Shown here piece by piece: positions 1 through 11,575 of a DNA stretch of 35,003 nt. The position numbers were made by a program, and so were the translations under genes. The stretch is taken from assembly GCA_905221605.1 (NCBI GenBank), contig CAJNDS010002765.1, forward strand, positions 250,001 to 285,003, read 5' to 3'. Position 1 is the stretch's first letter, and each line of letters starts with the position of its first letter. The notes under the pieces are model-generated. The model saw only the letters and a list, made by a program, of their open reading frames with translations, ran no database searches and had not been told where the DNA came from. This stretch comes from Symbiodinium natans. Its lineage: Eukaryota; Sar; Dinophyceae; Suessiales; Symbiodiniaceae.

Positions 1-110
1 ACGGGATTCAGTGCCAGTAGTTTATGGCTCTCGCGAGTCCTTGCAGGCGGTAGTTTCAGGAAACCATGTAGCATCCAGCATATCCAATCAAGCCCAAGCA
101 CTTTAGTAGC

Positions 111-290
111 AGGTAGTAGTAGGTAGTAGTAGGTAGTAGTAGGTAGTAGTAGGTAGTAGTAGGTAGTAGTAGGTAGTAGTAGGTAGTAGTAGGTAGTAGT
201 AGGTAGTAGTAGGTAGTAGTAGGTAGTAGTAGGTAGTAGTAGGTAGTAGGGAGTAGCAGGTAGTAGTAGGTAGTAGTAGGTAGTAGTAGG
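111..290. repeat. 10-bp minisatellite (AGGTAGTAGT)n
   Basis: Thirteen perfect tandem copies of the 10-base unit run from 111 to 240. About five slightly altered copies (GAGTAGCAGG, TAGTAGTAGG) follow to 290. The unit is rich in GTA steps and holds frequent TAG stops, so it does not code. It lies just upstream of the first recognisable exon. Confidence 0.97.
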
Positions 291-315
291 GAGAGCCTGC
301 CGGTGAAGAATGCAG

Positions 316-552
316 GAACGCGAGCGTTCAGCTTTAGGCCGAGTCTCGAAGAAGGCCAGGGGCTTCAGCCAATATTCCTGCAGATAAGCTGTGTTTATGT
401 CAAAAGCACCTTGTCCCTGCGTGAGTGGAAAGGCGGCTCGCGATGATTCTGTGGAGGCAAAAGCTTTGCTGTCCGATCTTGAAAGCGAACGTTTATAGTT
501 CGTTCACGTTCAGGCAGTCATAGCTCACAAGGCTGCTGCAGAGGCTGCGCAG
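316..552 (+). CDS. Exons of an upstream coiled-coil protein gene (partial)
   Basis: Three short stretches look like phase-0 exons bounded by AG|G acceptors and GC or GA donors. 316-354 (39 bases) reads ERERSALGRVSKK and stops at a GC donor. 433-480 (48 bases) reads AARDDSVEAKALLSDL and stops at a GA donor. 532-552 reads AAAEAAQ before a GC donor. All are rich in Glu, Lys, Ala and Leu, as in an alpha-helical coiled coil. The gene continues off the left edge or has its end here; no stop or poly-A site could be fixed. I do not recognise the protein. The call rests on composition plus matching splice signals, not on homology. Confidence 0.5.
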
Positions 553-570
553 GCAGAGCTCCATAAATGT

Positions 571-1652
571 GTTTTTGCACGGATGTGGCGATGCTGAGGC
601 TTGATTTCATTTAATGTAACTCCAGACTCCACCTCCTGTGGCTCAAGCAAAATCCTGAAGTGTGCAAATGAAGGTGGACAACCAACTTGGACCGTAGCGT
701 GCTAAGCCTGAAGCCATCACTAACAGCACCACAGCTGTGACGATGCTTCCTCGCATGGCAGAAACAAGTTGAGTCTCGCTGTGCTCCGACCACGGGATGG
801 CTAGGTCCTCGGATGCAGTGGATGCACATCTCGGGATACTTCCGGATCTCTGGTCGCTCAAAATCGCTTAGGCCAGCACGGGATCCCAGTCCGCGACTGA
901 GACTGTGGTGAAGATAGGTGCTTGATGTTCGGGCTGGCCGTGCCCATTGCCCTGTTCTGGCCCCTGTGTCATGGCTCGCTTCAGTGCTGCGCTTCAGAGC
1001 AGCGCTGACCATACACAACCCAGGCCTTTGTCTCTCCCTGAGCTATGCTAGCTTGAGCCAGACCCCTCCGCCGCCTGCCAAACACTGCTGGCACAACATG
1101 CAGCAGAGGGCAGAAAATCACGGAGACGCAGAAGGGCAGACGCACCCATACCGACTCTTCTGTCAACAGAGCTCGTCAAGTCTATGTCAGCCTATGCGCG
1201 GTGAGAATTTCGAAGGGAAGTGTCTCGACGTACCATCAGCTGAAATGCAAGAACAAAAATTGAATCAATCCCTCCCTGGTTCATACTCGTACAGGCTTAT
1301 GACCATGACAATTTACACCAGATATACTCAAGTGCTCAGTTGCTGGTGACACGCAGCATTGCTCCGTAGGCCCATGCGTTGGATGCATGTGGTACCTGAC
1401 ACGGCGTGAATGCGTGTGCTCGTGGTTGGCAGGCAATGCATGTCGTGTGTCTCCAGTGTGATCCGTCGTGATGCCGCTGTCCGCTCGCGTTCCCCCAACC
1501 TCTCCGTATTTTCGTTGAAGCTTGCCACGGCTGTCGGTATTGTGTATGGTTGTGCGGTTGATATCGACGAGCGGAGGATCAGGGTGAAGCATCATGCCGT
1601 TTTCTGAATCCTTGGTGCCCCAACGTAGCTTTCCACCTGCTCAACTGCCAAG
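571..1652. other. No convincing gene; intergenic or 5' leader/introns
   Basis: I see no exon with family similarity here on either strand. Open frames occur on both strands (minus 611-1018, plus 918-1349) but their translations show no domain, heptad pattern or splice consistency. The stretch probably contains the boundary between the upstream coiled-coil gene and the CEP164-like gene, including the unseen first exon(s) of the latter. Confidence 0.5.
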
Positions 1653-3320
1653 GTCGGAGATCGAAGTCTTGGAAGATGAGGATCCGCACTCTCTGCGAGT
1701 TCCTGTTTCTGTGTGACACTACTCGTAATGTTTTCGATACCATTCGAGGTTCGTTGCTGGACAGATCTTTTGTCTGTGCAGGACGGACCCCCCACGGAGG
1801 AGCAGGCCCGGGACATGGAGGATGGCTGCATTGTACTATTTTTTGCTTGGCCAAGCCGTCATTGGCAAGGTCTTGGAGTATGCAGAGTATCTGGGCATGG
1901 ACCTTGAAACCGAGAGGCCTGCGCTTGTTTGCCAGACGTATGCTGACATGACGCTTGCCTGCTGACTGCTAACCTCATGCACACTGCAAGTACAGTGCAC
2001 CTACCAGCACACAATCGGCATCGGGGCTTGAGTTCATCATTGTATCCGGTTCGATGAGGGGTAACCTGCGGGGGAGGGACTTTGATGGGTCTTGGAAGGG
2101 GGAGGTGGTTCAAGCTTGAATTCCAGCTTTAATGACCACCTTGGCAATGCACCCGACAGGCACTTGCTGTGGATAGCACGAGAGGGCATCTCTGCTCCAG
2201 TGCCCCACCCGTGCCTAGTCTCGTTGTTCTCATGTACCTTGCTGTGTCACACTGTGCAATCAGCGCAACTATGTGCAACTGGGTTCACCCAATGTATCTG
2301 GTCCCAAGGTGGAAAACCTGCACGGAGAAGGGTGAGGTAGCTTGCTGAGCTGCTGCTCCCTTTCGTTTAGCAGATGAGCACCTAGGGACTTCTTGTGGGC
2401 TTGCAAAAAAGAACAAGCCGTGCAGGTGTTCTACTTCAATTTCGAGACGGAGGAAAGCTCCTGGGACCATCCCTGCGCGTGCTCCTCAGGTGCATCGCAG
2501 CCCTGGGAGGGCATTTCCGGATCGCAGGAAGCTGCACTGGCGTCTCTGGTAGTGCGACAGTCCGAGTCGAATCTTGTTTGAGGACGGCCAATACCGGAAG
2601 CTTCTGGAGGAGCACCGGAAGGAGATCGATAGCATGTGGAATATCGTCTTGTTGGCAGTGTTTTGAATCATCATGGGTCGCGAAAACTGATCGCCAAAAC
2701 TGATCATCAAGCATCCTTCGGCAGGGTGTCGGAGACCTCAAGGAATTTTCACCGACAGGGTGGGTTTAGGAGATCTGTGTATTTTCGCAGCAGTAGTTCG
2801 GCTTCGGCTCCCTTGCTGAAGCAGTTGTTAAGGAGATTTGCTCCAATCCATGGGGCCCTGCAAGACAAGCACCCGTCAGCCAAAACGTAGCAGACCGTGC
2901 GAACGATGGAAGGAGCCAAGACGAACCACGAAAACAGGCTTCTCAGACCTCGCTGCAGGAGAAGAAAGACACAAAAGAGCATGCCGACGAGAAGGAAAAG
3001 TCCGTTCCTGCGCAGGACAAGAAGCCGGGCCATCACCTGAGCTTGAAGGATCTCAGAAGGGTTGCAGTGGCTTTGCTTTCGAGAAGGTCTCAGTAACTGT
3101 CTCAGTATGCTCTCCAGGTCCTGCTGGGGAGATGGCAGAGGGCATGGTGAAGGAGGTGCTGGAGCCAACATCTTCTTGTCATATGGTTCGAGCAATCGCA
3201 AAGGATGGCAAGGATGATGACGGGGATGTAAGCTTCGTGTCGGAAATGGTTGGAAGTGATTCTGAGGCCGGGGCAACTGCAGATTCCTTTTTAGACTTTG
3301 TAGCTTCTCCTGGAGATGCT
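1653..3320 (+). CDS. CEP164: CEP164-like centriolar distal-appendage protein, N-terminal WW region
   Basis: Six exons join in frame: 1653-1680, 1782-1820, 1870-1916, 2160-2201, 2386-2476 and 2583-2621. Donors are GA, GA, GC, GC and GC; every acceptor is AG|G. The product follows the N-terminus of CEP164: an acidic EIEVLEDEDGPP lead, EYAEYLGMDLETE, then LLWIAREGISAPV (human LMWLAREGIVAPL), then a WW domain with VFYFNFETEESSWDHPC and DGQYRKLLEEHRK. Spacing from the APV/APL to the FNF motif equals the human protein residue for residue. CEP164 sits on distal appendages of the mother centriole, and its N-terminal region recruits the kinase TTBK2 for ciliogenesis. A lysine-rich exon (about 2833-3050, EKKDTKEHADEKEKSVPAQDKK-like) and an acidic exon (about 3112-3320, DGKDDDGDVSFVSEMVGSDSE-like) probably follow; their borders are uncertain. 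The start codon exon was not found. Confidence 0.85.
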
Positions 3321-4764
3321 ACTTGTGCTTGATTCTTGCTGTTGGCAGCACAGGGTGTTTTCAGCTCAACACTGGGTGCGCTTCACATGGGTTGTGCATT
3401 CTTTTCCTTTTCGGACATGCCGCATCACATTGGACCAATGGGCATGAAAGAGCAGCGAGCATGGGGACGTCACGGTGACATGCGTAACGAAGCCCGAGCG
3501 GTGCACGATTCCGCTAAGCCCCTCCTCTAAATTGCCAGTCGAGTACCTGCAGCCGGGTACCGAGCTCGGGACAAAAGCCAGTGCCGAAGGCCGACTAAGT
3601 CGTGTGCCTTCACTTTGCTAAAACATTTGGTCGACTGGTTTGGTCGACTGTTTTAGGATTCTTCAGACAGACGCGCGGCACTGGGCGCAACGGCTTCGTC
3701 TCCTTGTTCCGCCCTGATGGTTTGCCAGAAAACAACAAGCAAAACAGGAGGTGAACTCTGGGCCAAAAATCGTTTGTGGTCGGATGTGACAGACTGCTGT
3801 GCCGTGCATAGACCGAAAGAGGCGCAAAGAGGGAGATGTCATGAACAATTTGCGATTGAAAGGCAAGCTCCAGAAAGGCTGTGGTCCTAGATGTCCCGGA
3901 CATCTTGCGGAATGCACATGTGTGAGCAATGTGAGCACGAAGCTGCCCAGGCAATAAATTCAGAAGCCGCCTGGTCTGATTCGCCCGGGTCTGATTCGCA
4001 GTTTCGGATGCCTGTGAGCCGACAGCCTCTCTAGTGCAGGTCTGCTAGATCCAGCCCCCACTCGGCCCATTCCTCATCCGAGAGAGGCAAGGGCCAAACC
4101 GTGGCAAGCATGGGACGCCTTGATTTTCTCGTGATCGTGAGGTAACAAAAAGGCTCTCGCAGGAGAATCCTCCAGCGACAAGGCCCGCGACATCCCGCAT
4201 GACCCACATGTTCCACCCAAAGTGTTCAGTCAACTAAGTTGACAAGGCTGCCAGGCCTGAATATTTATTCGGTAGAAACGTGCCAAGTTGCTTCATTGTG
4301 ACGTCGGAGGCCACAACAGAACCTGTGCCCATAATCGTGACGGCGCCCACAGAGGCGAACTCAACAGTGCCAGCAGCTGAGTTTGTCTGAACCCAGTACC
4401 TGAGTATCCTTGGTGCTGCTGAGCATGGACACCCAGTGACTACGCAGTGGGCAATTGGCTCTTTGCTGCTTGAGTGCCGCTCGCTCTGTTTTGCATCTAT
4501 GTCGCACTTCCCCATGCACATCCGAGGGCTTCAAAATCTCCCCAGACTCTGACTGTAGCATCGGCGAGTCGAGGACACGTGCACCCCCTGGCTGCATAGG
4601 GCGTAGATTGTGCAAACTGTCACAGGCTTGCTCCACAAGTGGGGTGAAGCCTGACATCATGTTGGGCTTTGGGAGGAATTGGCTTGGGCGGCTTGAAAGA
4701 GGAAGCGTGCCGCATTTGCGTGATGCGGCCTCGTGAACTGGTCCTGTGAACGTGCACTTTCTGC
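3321..4764. other. Intronic or unassigned stretch of the CEP164-like gene
   Basis: I find no exon I can support. Open frames exist on both strands but they lack domain features and agree with no splice pattern. If the acidic exon ending near 3320 and the exons after 4765 belong to one gene, this is a long intron or holds exons too short to recognise. Confidence 0.4.
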
Positions 4765-5215
4765 GTGCTTTTGGAGGATTCCAAAGGTTTGGAACTCGAG
4801 CCGCCTTCAAGCAACATCAGCGAGGCACAGGGAACACAGAGTTCGCAGGAGTTTTTGATATTGTCCGCCCAGTCCGGCCAGTTCTGCCTCTGCACGATTT
4901 GTGTCCATTCCACTGTGATCTTCGGTGCACCTCTTGGAATGGAGGTGTCAGAAGATTTCCGCAGCGACTCTTCCTCAGACTTCCAAGCGAAGCTACATGT
5001 GATCCAGGCCCATACAGCCCATACAGCCCAACCGCCCAACCCAGGATTGGGGTGCGCCAAGTCCGTACTGTTCCCAGAGGTGTGATAGCAGCTTCGCTTG
5101 GGGGCACCTACAAGGAAACTTCCCCGGGCCATCGACCCAGGCTTGGCAGCGGCGCTGGAGGACTCTCACGCGAGGCTCAAAGCCTGGAGGCAGTGTCATC
5201 CTGCTTTTGTAGAGA
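4765..5215 (+). CDS. Candidate acidic/Ser-rich exons, probably CEP164-like gene
   Basis: Three coding-like pieces are visible on the plus strand. About 4768-4853 reads LEDSKGLELEPPSSNISEAQ. About 4936-4992 reads GMEVSEDFRSDSSSDFQAKL. About 5128-5180 reads PGLAAALEDSHARLKAWRQ. The Ser/Asp/Glu-rich character resembles the acidic linker between WW domain and coiled coil of CEP164, and strand and order agree. The splice borders were not resolved and different frames are used, so introns must separate the pieces. A 9-base repeat (CCCATACAG, two copies near 5008) lies in between. Assignment to the CEP164-like gene is an inference. Confidence 0.4.
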
Positions 5216-6100
5216 GCTTCCGGCATGTATCTTCGGCAGTAACCCTAGGTGTGTAACTTTGTGCAACGCTTGGCTTGTGACATCTCGCTACTTGATGCTG
5301 GTCAGATGTGATATCAACACACAGGTCTCGACTTCCGGAGACGCCGGCTCCTTGCTTGGAGCTTAGCATAGTCTTGATAGAATTTGGTCATATTTGGTAC
5401 CATTCGACTCGGTCTTCAGATCAAGTCGAGCACAGCGAGTCAGACGCGGTCTGAGGTCAGGCGCAGCTTCAATTCTTATGGCACCCTGGCTTCATGGTAG
5501 GTCGTTTCGTGCTTCATGGGTGGGACTGCAGCAATGAATGCAGCTGCAGAGACTACGGAGAGGACAAGCCCCAGACGAGCAGCAGTTCGGGTGCTGTCGG
5601 AAACCTGATTTCTTGAAGGGTGTTTCTTATCCAGGCAGTTGTTGTGCAAGGTCTGTTGAAGTTGATCTGCAATAATCTGGCATTGAGGTCCAGAATTGGG
5701 CATCGCTGCACGCTGATCTAGCTTCTCTGCCGCACAGAGGTCACATGCAATACTCCAGAGTGCATCTTTTGTGGGTGCGCTGGCCCAAGCTTGAATTGCA
5801 AACGACAGCTAGTGCGCATGAGAGCCACATGATTTTGCGGAATTGGAAGGTGCTCTGTGTGCTAGTTACTAGCTGATCTGAGGCAAGCCTACAGGAGGTC
5901 ACTCCAGCTTGCGGCAGGTTTGCATGGAAACATTTTTGGCCACCACAGAGCCAGGTTCTCGCATCTGCCGCCAAGCTCCGGCAACAACAAGCTTCTCTAC
6001 TTGGCAGGCCGGGCGATGTTGTCCACAAGACTGTCGATGTTGTCAACACTAATTTGAGTCGAAGCGTGTTGTGCAACCTACACAGGTTGAAGAGCTGATC
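5216..6100. other. No gene seen
   Basis: Neither strand shows a recognisable exon. The longest frame (minus, 5741-6211) is Cys/Leu/Thr-rich with no motif and is probably chance. Most likely intron sequence of the CEP164-like gene. Confidence 0.4.
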
Positions 6101-6489
6101 AACACCGGAACAGTTTCTGAGGGTGCGGATGAGATGCAAGCAGTGTCTTACACGAGGGAGCTGCGGCATGCTTGCGCTCCTGCGAGTTGCGCACAGGGAC
6201 AACGAGGTCAAGATTGGGTGGCTAACCGGGCCGCCTCACGGTAGGACAATGAAGGACACGTCCAAGCTCAGCGCTCAAAGCAGCATGGAGCACGCCTGGC
6301 AAATTTGCCGAGCAGCAGAAAACGTGGTCAGAATGGAAAGGAAAGGGGGCTCTTGACCGCATCAGATGGCATTGGCGTGCCAGAAGCCAGCGAGGCAGAA
6401 GCATCGGCGCTCCGGAAACAGGCCATGTGACTGGACCATCGTATCACAGGGTATTAGTAACTCCACACTACCTGTGAGGTCCATGTTCT

Positions 6490-8273
6490 CAGCTTTCAAG
6501 TAGAGGAGGCTGAAGCAACTGTCCGACGCATGGAGGCAGGGCACCCATGTAGTTTCAATGTAGGTCTTCTCTTCCGTCTTTTTATGTTCTTTCCTTGTCT
6601 TTCGTCTCTCGTTTTTCCCTTCCTCTCCATGGCTGTAAAATATGCACCCGACTTGACGAGAGCAGGGGGTTCGCAGCACAAGTAGACCGTGTGGCCGTCT
6701 ACGGGGGCCTCTAACATAAGGTCAAGATTGCGTGCGTTCCAGTTTGTCGTTTATACTTCGCAGGCGTCGAAGACAACATGTCATGTGTCAATCATGTTTC
6801 AATTTGTTTTAGCCACGACCATGCCCTCCCACACCCATTGCAAGCTGCCATTGGAAGCACGACATCGACAATATTGGGTGCATGGTGCAGTATGTTTGTG
6901 CTTCCCTATGCCATGTCCGGCTCAGGCAGTGAAATCCCGCCTGGTGCCGCAATTGGTCGAGGTGTATGTCGCTTCATGTCCTGCAAAAACCTAGCTGCGC
7001 GTGCCACAGGACGTCCCAGAAAAGAGCAGGGGCGATGCTGAAGTGCGGTTCTCGAGTCCTCAGCCCGGCTCACGTTTGGAATGATGCGCATGGTCTCAGG
7101 CGCTTGCCGAAGAAAGGGAGAGACGAGCAGAATTGGAGGACGCGCTCCAAGAAGTCACCTCAAGCTCATGCAATTCTCGTACTCACAGTGCTCTCGGGCT
7201 ATTCTAGCTTGTCGAAGTATGGAGGAGCAATTGAAACAGAGCCATCTACGGCATGCTGAGCAGGCACATCATGCTGACCGAACACAGCTTGTTTCCCTTC
7301 AACGCGCTTTTTGCCCTGACACATGTGCCAGATCAGTCAGCTTTCTGCTTCTTGCAGACTAGCAGAGGACACATTCCCAGCCATGCCGCTATGCACCTTG
7401 CAAACCGTGCAATGCAAGAAGTAGTATGCAGTTGCACAGTTGCGTCCGTCAACAGGAGCAGGTAGCACAGCTCAAGGCCGAGCTTCATGAAAGGGCCAGG
7501 CGGGTCATGGCAGATGTATGCAGTTCTGGGTGTCCATGCGGTGTTTTTTTTCTTAAATTCCTTGCGTTCCTATATGTTCCTAGCTCTGCCGGACTGCCAT
7601 GATGCGCCGTGTAGGGAGCCACGACGCTTGGACTCCAGGCTTCAGCGTGAAGTGCGCACCTCGGGTGACCTTTCTAAACGCCATGGCAGCCTAGCTGGGT
7701 CATATGAAGCATCATCTAGTCTCTGGATTTGTGTGGAGGACTCGCTATGCAGTAGAGTCAGTAGTGTATGTATACTACGTTTCATGACCATGCTGGTCTG
7801 ATACTTGCACGACATACGAATGCGGGTTAGTGCGTGCTAGTAGCCTCAAGAACATCGTGCCAGAGCCAAAGACACCGCACAGCCTTGGTCGATTCTCAGT
7901 CTTCCACAACAGCGTTGCTGCAAGGTGTTGAAGCTTCGTGAGGAGCTTGCTGAGGCGGTTCCTCTTGAGCCTCTGCAGAGTTGGAGCTGAATGCGTGAAC
8001 GTGCGGCCAGCTTAGACAGGTTCGCAAAGCTTGGAAAACGACAGACACACGAAGCCTCATTCAGCGTGACAAGGTTGGGCTTTGGTCTTCGGTCAGCTGG
8101 AAGCACAACTTGCGCTGATTTTTGTTGAGCCGCAGGAGCTACGGCGCTTGGGCTTGGATGCCTGTGGCTTGGAGGCTACGTTGGGCTAAGTTGGGCTTCT
8201 TCCTCTACCACTTCTATTACTTGCAAAACGGCAGGAGCACATGCCGAAGTCGGACATGGCAGCTGTGCTGGTG
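6490..8273 (+). CDS. Coiled-coil exons with a 39-base module, probably CEP164-like gene
   Basis: Clear phase-0 exons with AG|G acceptors are 7100-7138 (ALAEERERRAELE, GA donor), 7225-7263 (EQLKQSHLRHAEQ, GC donor), 7456-7494 (EQVAQLKAELHER, GC donor), 7925-7954 (VLKLREELAE, GC donor), 8136-8174 (ELRRLGLDACGLE, GC donor) and perhaps 8235-8273 (EHMPKSDMAAVLV, GA donor). A weaker piece near 6500 reads VEEAEATVRRMEA. Five of these exons are exactly 39 bases, 13 residues. Sequence is Glu/Arg/Gln/Leu-rich, as expected of an alpha-helical coiled coil; CEP164 has a long central coiled coil. Strand and order fit continuation of the WW-domain gene, but I cannot prove that no gene boundary lies in 3.3-7.1 kb. 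The weakest item is 8235-8273, which does not look like a coiled coil. Confidence 0.55.
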
Positions 8274-8639
8274 GAGCTCTGCAGGTGCCGAGTCTCTGGA
8301 GAAGACTGGCAGAGATTGTGCTCCCAGCGTCCAGGCACGTGGAAGTTCGCAGTGTCGCAGAAGCCGTGCCAGAGGCCACCATCATCACCTGCTGCTTCAG
8401 CAGCGCACTTTTTCTTACGTCATAGTCTGAGGTTGAACGCTTGATTCAGCGTTGCAGGCGCCCACAGCAGTGCAATGCAGCATGGATGTGCCTCGCATGT
8501 CTGCATTGAGATCCGAACCTTTCGCTCGCAGGTCGCTTGAAGATGCTGCAGCCAATGCCAGGACACGGACATGCTTGGAGCCTGCTGCTTACCGCTGCCT
8601 TGACCATGCCGACTGGTTTGCCTTGCGCCAGCCTTGGAT

Positions 8640-10440
8640 TGGGTAGCATCGTGGATGCCAGGTTGGCCGAAGGCACTCTGCAAGCGTTGCAGGCTGGACC
8701 CTTTGTTGGAGAGCCGGCGAACCCTAGCCACTCACCAACTTAATTCCCCATCTCTAAAGACGAGCCTTTGCATACAGCATCATCATACAGCATTCAAAGA
8801 TCTGGGATTAGATGCAGCTAGCTCAAGCCATGCCAAGCTGCTTAGTGTCAATGTGCGTTTGCAGATTGTTTGCAGGAACACGTGGGTCCTGTCAAGCTTC
8901 ACGAGGCAGGATGCTTCGAGGGGGGGCGAGGCTTGCCCAGCCTTGTTCGCACGAGGCCTTGCACAGACTGCAGAGTGTTTTTGCATCGACGAAGAGGCAT
9001 GGCAGCATGAACAAGCATGACAAGCCATGCTCTGTTTCCGGTGATGTTCACCGACTCCTTGAGGCGCCAGATGGCAGCACAGGCTGGAACTTGTTAGGGC
9101 AGGAAGGCTCGGAAACACTATGAATGCCCTTCCTTTGGTGCACACAGGAGCTTGCCCGAGCATTGCAGCTTCCTGACGGTACCGTCCTTGGTGGGATCGC
9201 AGAGGAATACTCTTGAGCTGCCAAAATGCTCTGCTTCACCGCTTAGATGCAAGCGAGCCGTCGTTTTGCAAGATTCGAGAAGTCGTCAAGGGGTCAGACA
9301 CCCGGAGAGACTTCACTGACTTCACCACATCAGATCGATCTCTGAAGCACGGCAGGCTGCAGGACAGCAAGGAGGCCCTGTTGTGTGCTCTCTGCGCCCT
9401 GCGCCCTGGGGCGTTTTTTGCAGCACTCTCTGTCACAGGCCTTGCGTGAGGTGTCTCATGCGCTTGAGCTTCCAGAAGGCCAGTTCGCAGTATAGTCTAG
9501 TTCGAAGATGTTCGCATGACATTCGCTTGTCCGATTGCAGGCTCGGCCACGCAACTCTGCGAGAAACTTGCTGCCATGACAGAAGCGCCGGGATCCGAAC
9601 ATGTCAGAGTGGCTATGCAAGCGACAGCACACGATTGGCCCACTTCGGCTTTGCATGGATGCTCCATGATGCTTCCAAGGCACCGGTCGAGCGAGGAGGC
9701 CGTCCCCACTCTGTTAGACACCAGTCTGTACTAAATCCAAAGCAGGGAATGCGAGCGGTCCATGGGCGGGCCACCCGTTGTGTTGTGTGAACCCGGAGTG
9801 CTAGAAATCAAGCAGCGTGTGCAAACCATTGGATGATTGGTATCAGCAGGACAGTTTCTTGATGCAAGCCGTTAACGTCAATGCCAGCGAAGCACCTGAG
9901 CATTGAAAACAAGAGTTTCCGCATAAGCTGCTTCTTTCTAGAACGGCAAATCACGTACTTGTACAATCCAGCATGGTGTAGACGGGCCATGGCCTGATCC
10001 ATCCAACATGTTGGCAGGCGTGGCGAGACGTATTCGAGGACTTGAAGCTGCCACCAAGCTGCTCCCTTAGTTTGGCAGTGACTTATGTGACTTCGACAGA
10101 TGGGCAATGGGGTGCAGCGACAGGCTGACAGAGAAGAGCAGTTTTGCGTCTCAGGTGCATCTCATACCCAAAGGGTTGAGCGAGTCCTTGAGCTGGTTGC
10201 CACGCCGGAATCCTTACATCTCAACTATGCCATGGTCCACTGGACCTCACCGGCGCTGTCTTCAGTGAAAGTACCAAATTTGTTGCGTACATCCTCCCCA
10301 GGCAGCGAAACAACGAGAAGGTCCATGCCTCTCCGGGCTTGCAACGCGTTTTCTTCTCTGCAGATTGGTGAAGTTTGAAAGTCTTGGTGCAGAATTGAAC
10401 TGATTCAGCGTCAGCTGCGACATCACAGCAGTGGCTTTGT
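8640..10440 (+). CDS. Weak coiled-coil exon candidates
   Basis: Short helical-looking stretches continue on the plus strand: about 8656-8690 (DARLAEGTLQALQA), 9056-9095 (DSLRRQMAAQAGT), 9149-9175 after an AG|G acceptor (ELARALQLP), 9440-9480 (ALREVSHALELPE), 10112-10200 (QRQADREEQF, then QRVERVLELVATPES) and 10396-10430 (ELIQRQLRHHS). Several are bounded by AG|G and G-A or G-C, but each is too short to stand alone. Together they suggest that the same coiled-coil gene runs to about 10.4 kb. No stop codon or final exon was identified. Confidence is low for any single piece. Confidence 0.35.
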
Positions 10441-10479
10441 ATGCGCTTCCAAGGCCAGACTTTCTCCATGCCGCCACTC

Positions 10480-11320
10480 AGGTCTGGAATGAACTTGCAC
10501 TCGGGCTACAACTTGCTGAGGGCGTCCTCCCAAGATTCGGAGAGAGGGGTATGCCCGTCGTGATGGAACCCTGGCTTAGGAGCATCTGTGGGTCAATGTT
10601 TGGAGAGGATCACGGAGATGGTGGAAACAAATTCCGCACAGGCGGGGGTGTGGTCCCAGTGTGCTCCAACCACTGTCAGTCCATCTCCTTCGGTCGTCTT
10701 CTCTGTCAGGTCGCGTTGTTGAACTTACTGTCATCTACGATGCGCTGTTCCAAAGTTGAACTTCATTCATGTTGCGAGCCTACTGAGCATAGCCCAGCAG
10801 AGCCTGGCATCTAGGCCATGTGTAGCCTCATTGGTCCTGATGGTCGCAGGTCCAGTCTAGCAGCATGCTGAGGTGCGGAGGCGCTGGTCCAAAGGTGTGA
10901 CGAGCACGTTGCAGCTCACCGCATTGCTGGTTCCTGAGTGGGGCAAGCTGACGGGGGAAGCTGTCGGGGGTCTTACCAAGTCTTGCCAACACGCTGCCGA
11001 CACTGTCGCTGGTCTAATCGGGTACCCGACGAGAATGCAGCCGAGAACTGGAGGGCTTGTGTGAGGGTATGAGGTTGTATACTCATGCCAATGCGCAACT
11101 TTTCGATGCTCTTCTTCGAGGCTGCAATAAGCAGGACTTGTTTCCAGATCCATCAGCAAATGCATCTGCCACCAAGGTTGAGGCTCTCCAGGCTCCTTTC
11201 GATCTCGTGGCGAAGCAAAAGTGTTTCGCAGCTTTGCAGTGACCTGTCAGGGTCTGCTCAGAGTCGACAGCATTGCCGAGGTGTTGCCCGCTCTCAAGGC
11301 CCCTTGGTTTGCCGGTCTTC
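10480..11320 (+). CDS. Unassigned coding-like pieces before prohibitin
   Basis: Plus-strand pieces with coding character are about 10484-10520 (WNELALGLQLAEG), 10712-10752 (GRVVELTVIYDALFQS), 10868-10895 (AEVRRRWSK), 11083-11130 (HANAQLFDALLRGCNK) and 11164-11200 (SATKVEALQAPF). They lie in different frames, so if real they are separate exons. I do not recognise a family. They could be the 3' end of the coiled-coil gene or a small separate gene. Heptad character is weak. I list them because they are the only structured content in this stretch. Confidence 0.25.
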
Positions 11321-11521
11321 AGCCAGGAATCATTAGGTCATTAGGCTTGTGCCTTTGATGTCCAAGGAGGTCCTGGACATCGGTAGCCTCCGCCTCAAGG
11401 CGCACCTGAGGATTGCAAAGTTGACGTGTTCTGATTTGTACTCTGAGCTCCGGGTTCTGATGTTTTTTTTTCCAGGATCTTTTTTGAGAGATTCTGCGCT
11501 GAGGCCTCCCAGAGGCGCCGG

Positions 11522-11575
11522 GGAGCGGTCGGAGCGGTCGGAGCGGTCGGAGCGGTCGGAGCGGTCGGAGCGGCC
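11522..11575. repeat. 9-bp minisatellite (GGAGCGGTC)n
   Basis: Five perfect copies of GGAGCGGTC are followed by one variant, GGAGCGGCC. Because the unit is a multiple of three, every frame stays open and gives simple peptides: SER repeats on plus, DRS or TAP repeats on minus. That explains the long open frames over this place. It lies between identified genes and shows no exon borders. Confidence 0.95.

Noticed and set aside
111-290. CRISPR-like array
   Set aside because: Units are adjacent 10-mers with no spacers, and the genome is eukaryotic; it is a minisatellite.
639-647. TGGCTCAAG, as at the end of the dinoflagellate spliced leader (retrogene mark)
   Set aside because: Only nine bases match and the preceding CCGTAGCCATTT part is absent; expected by chance.
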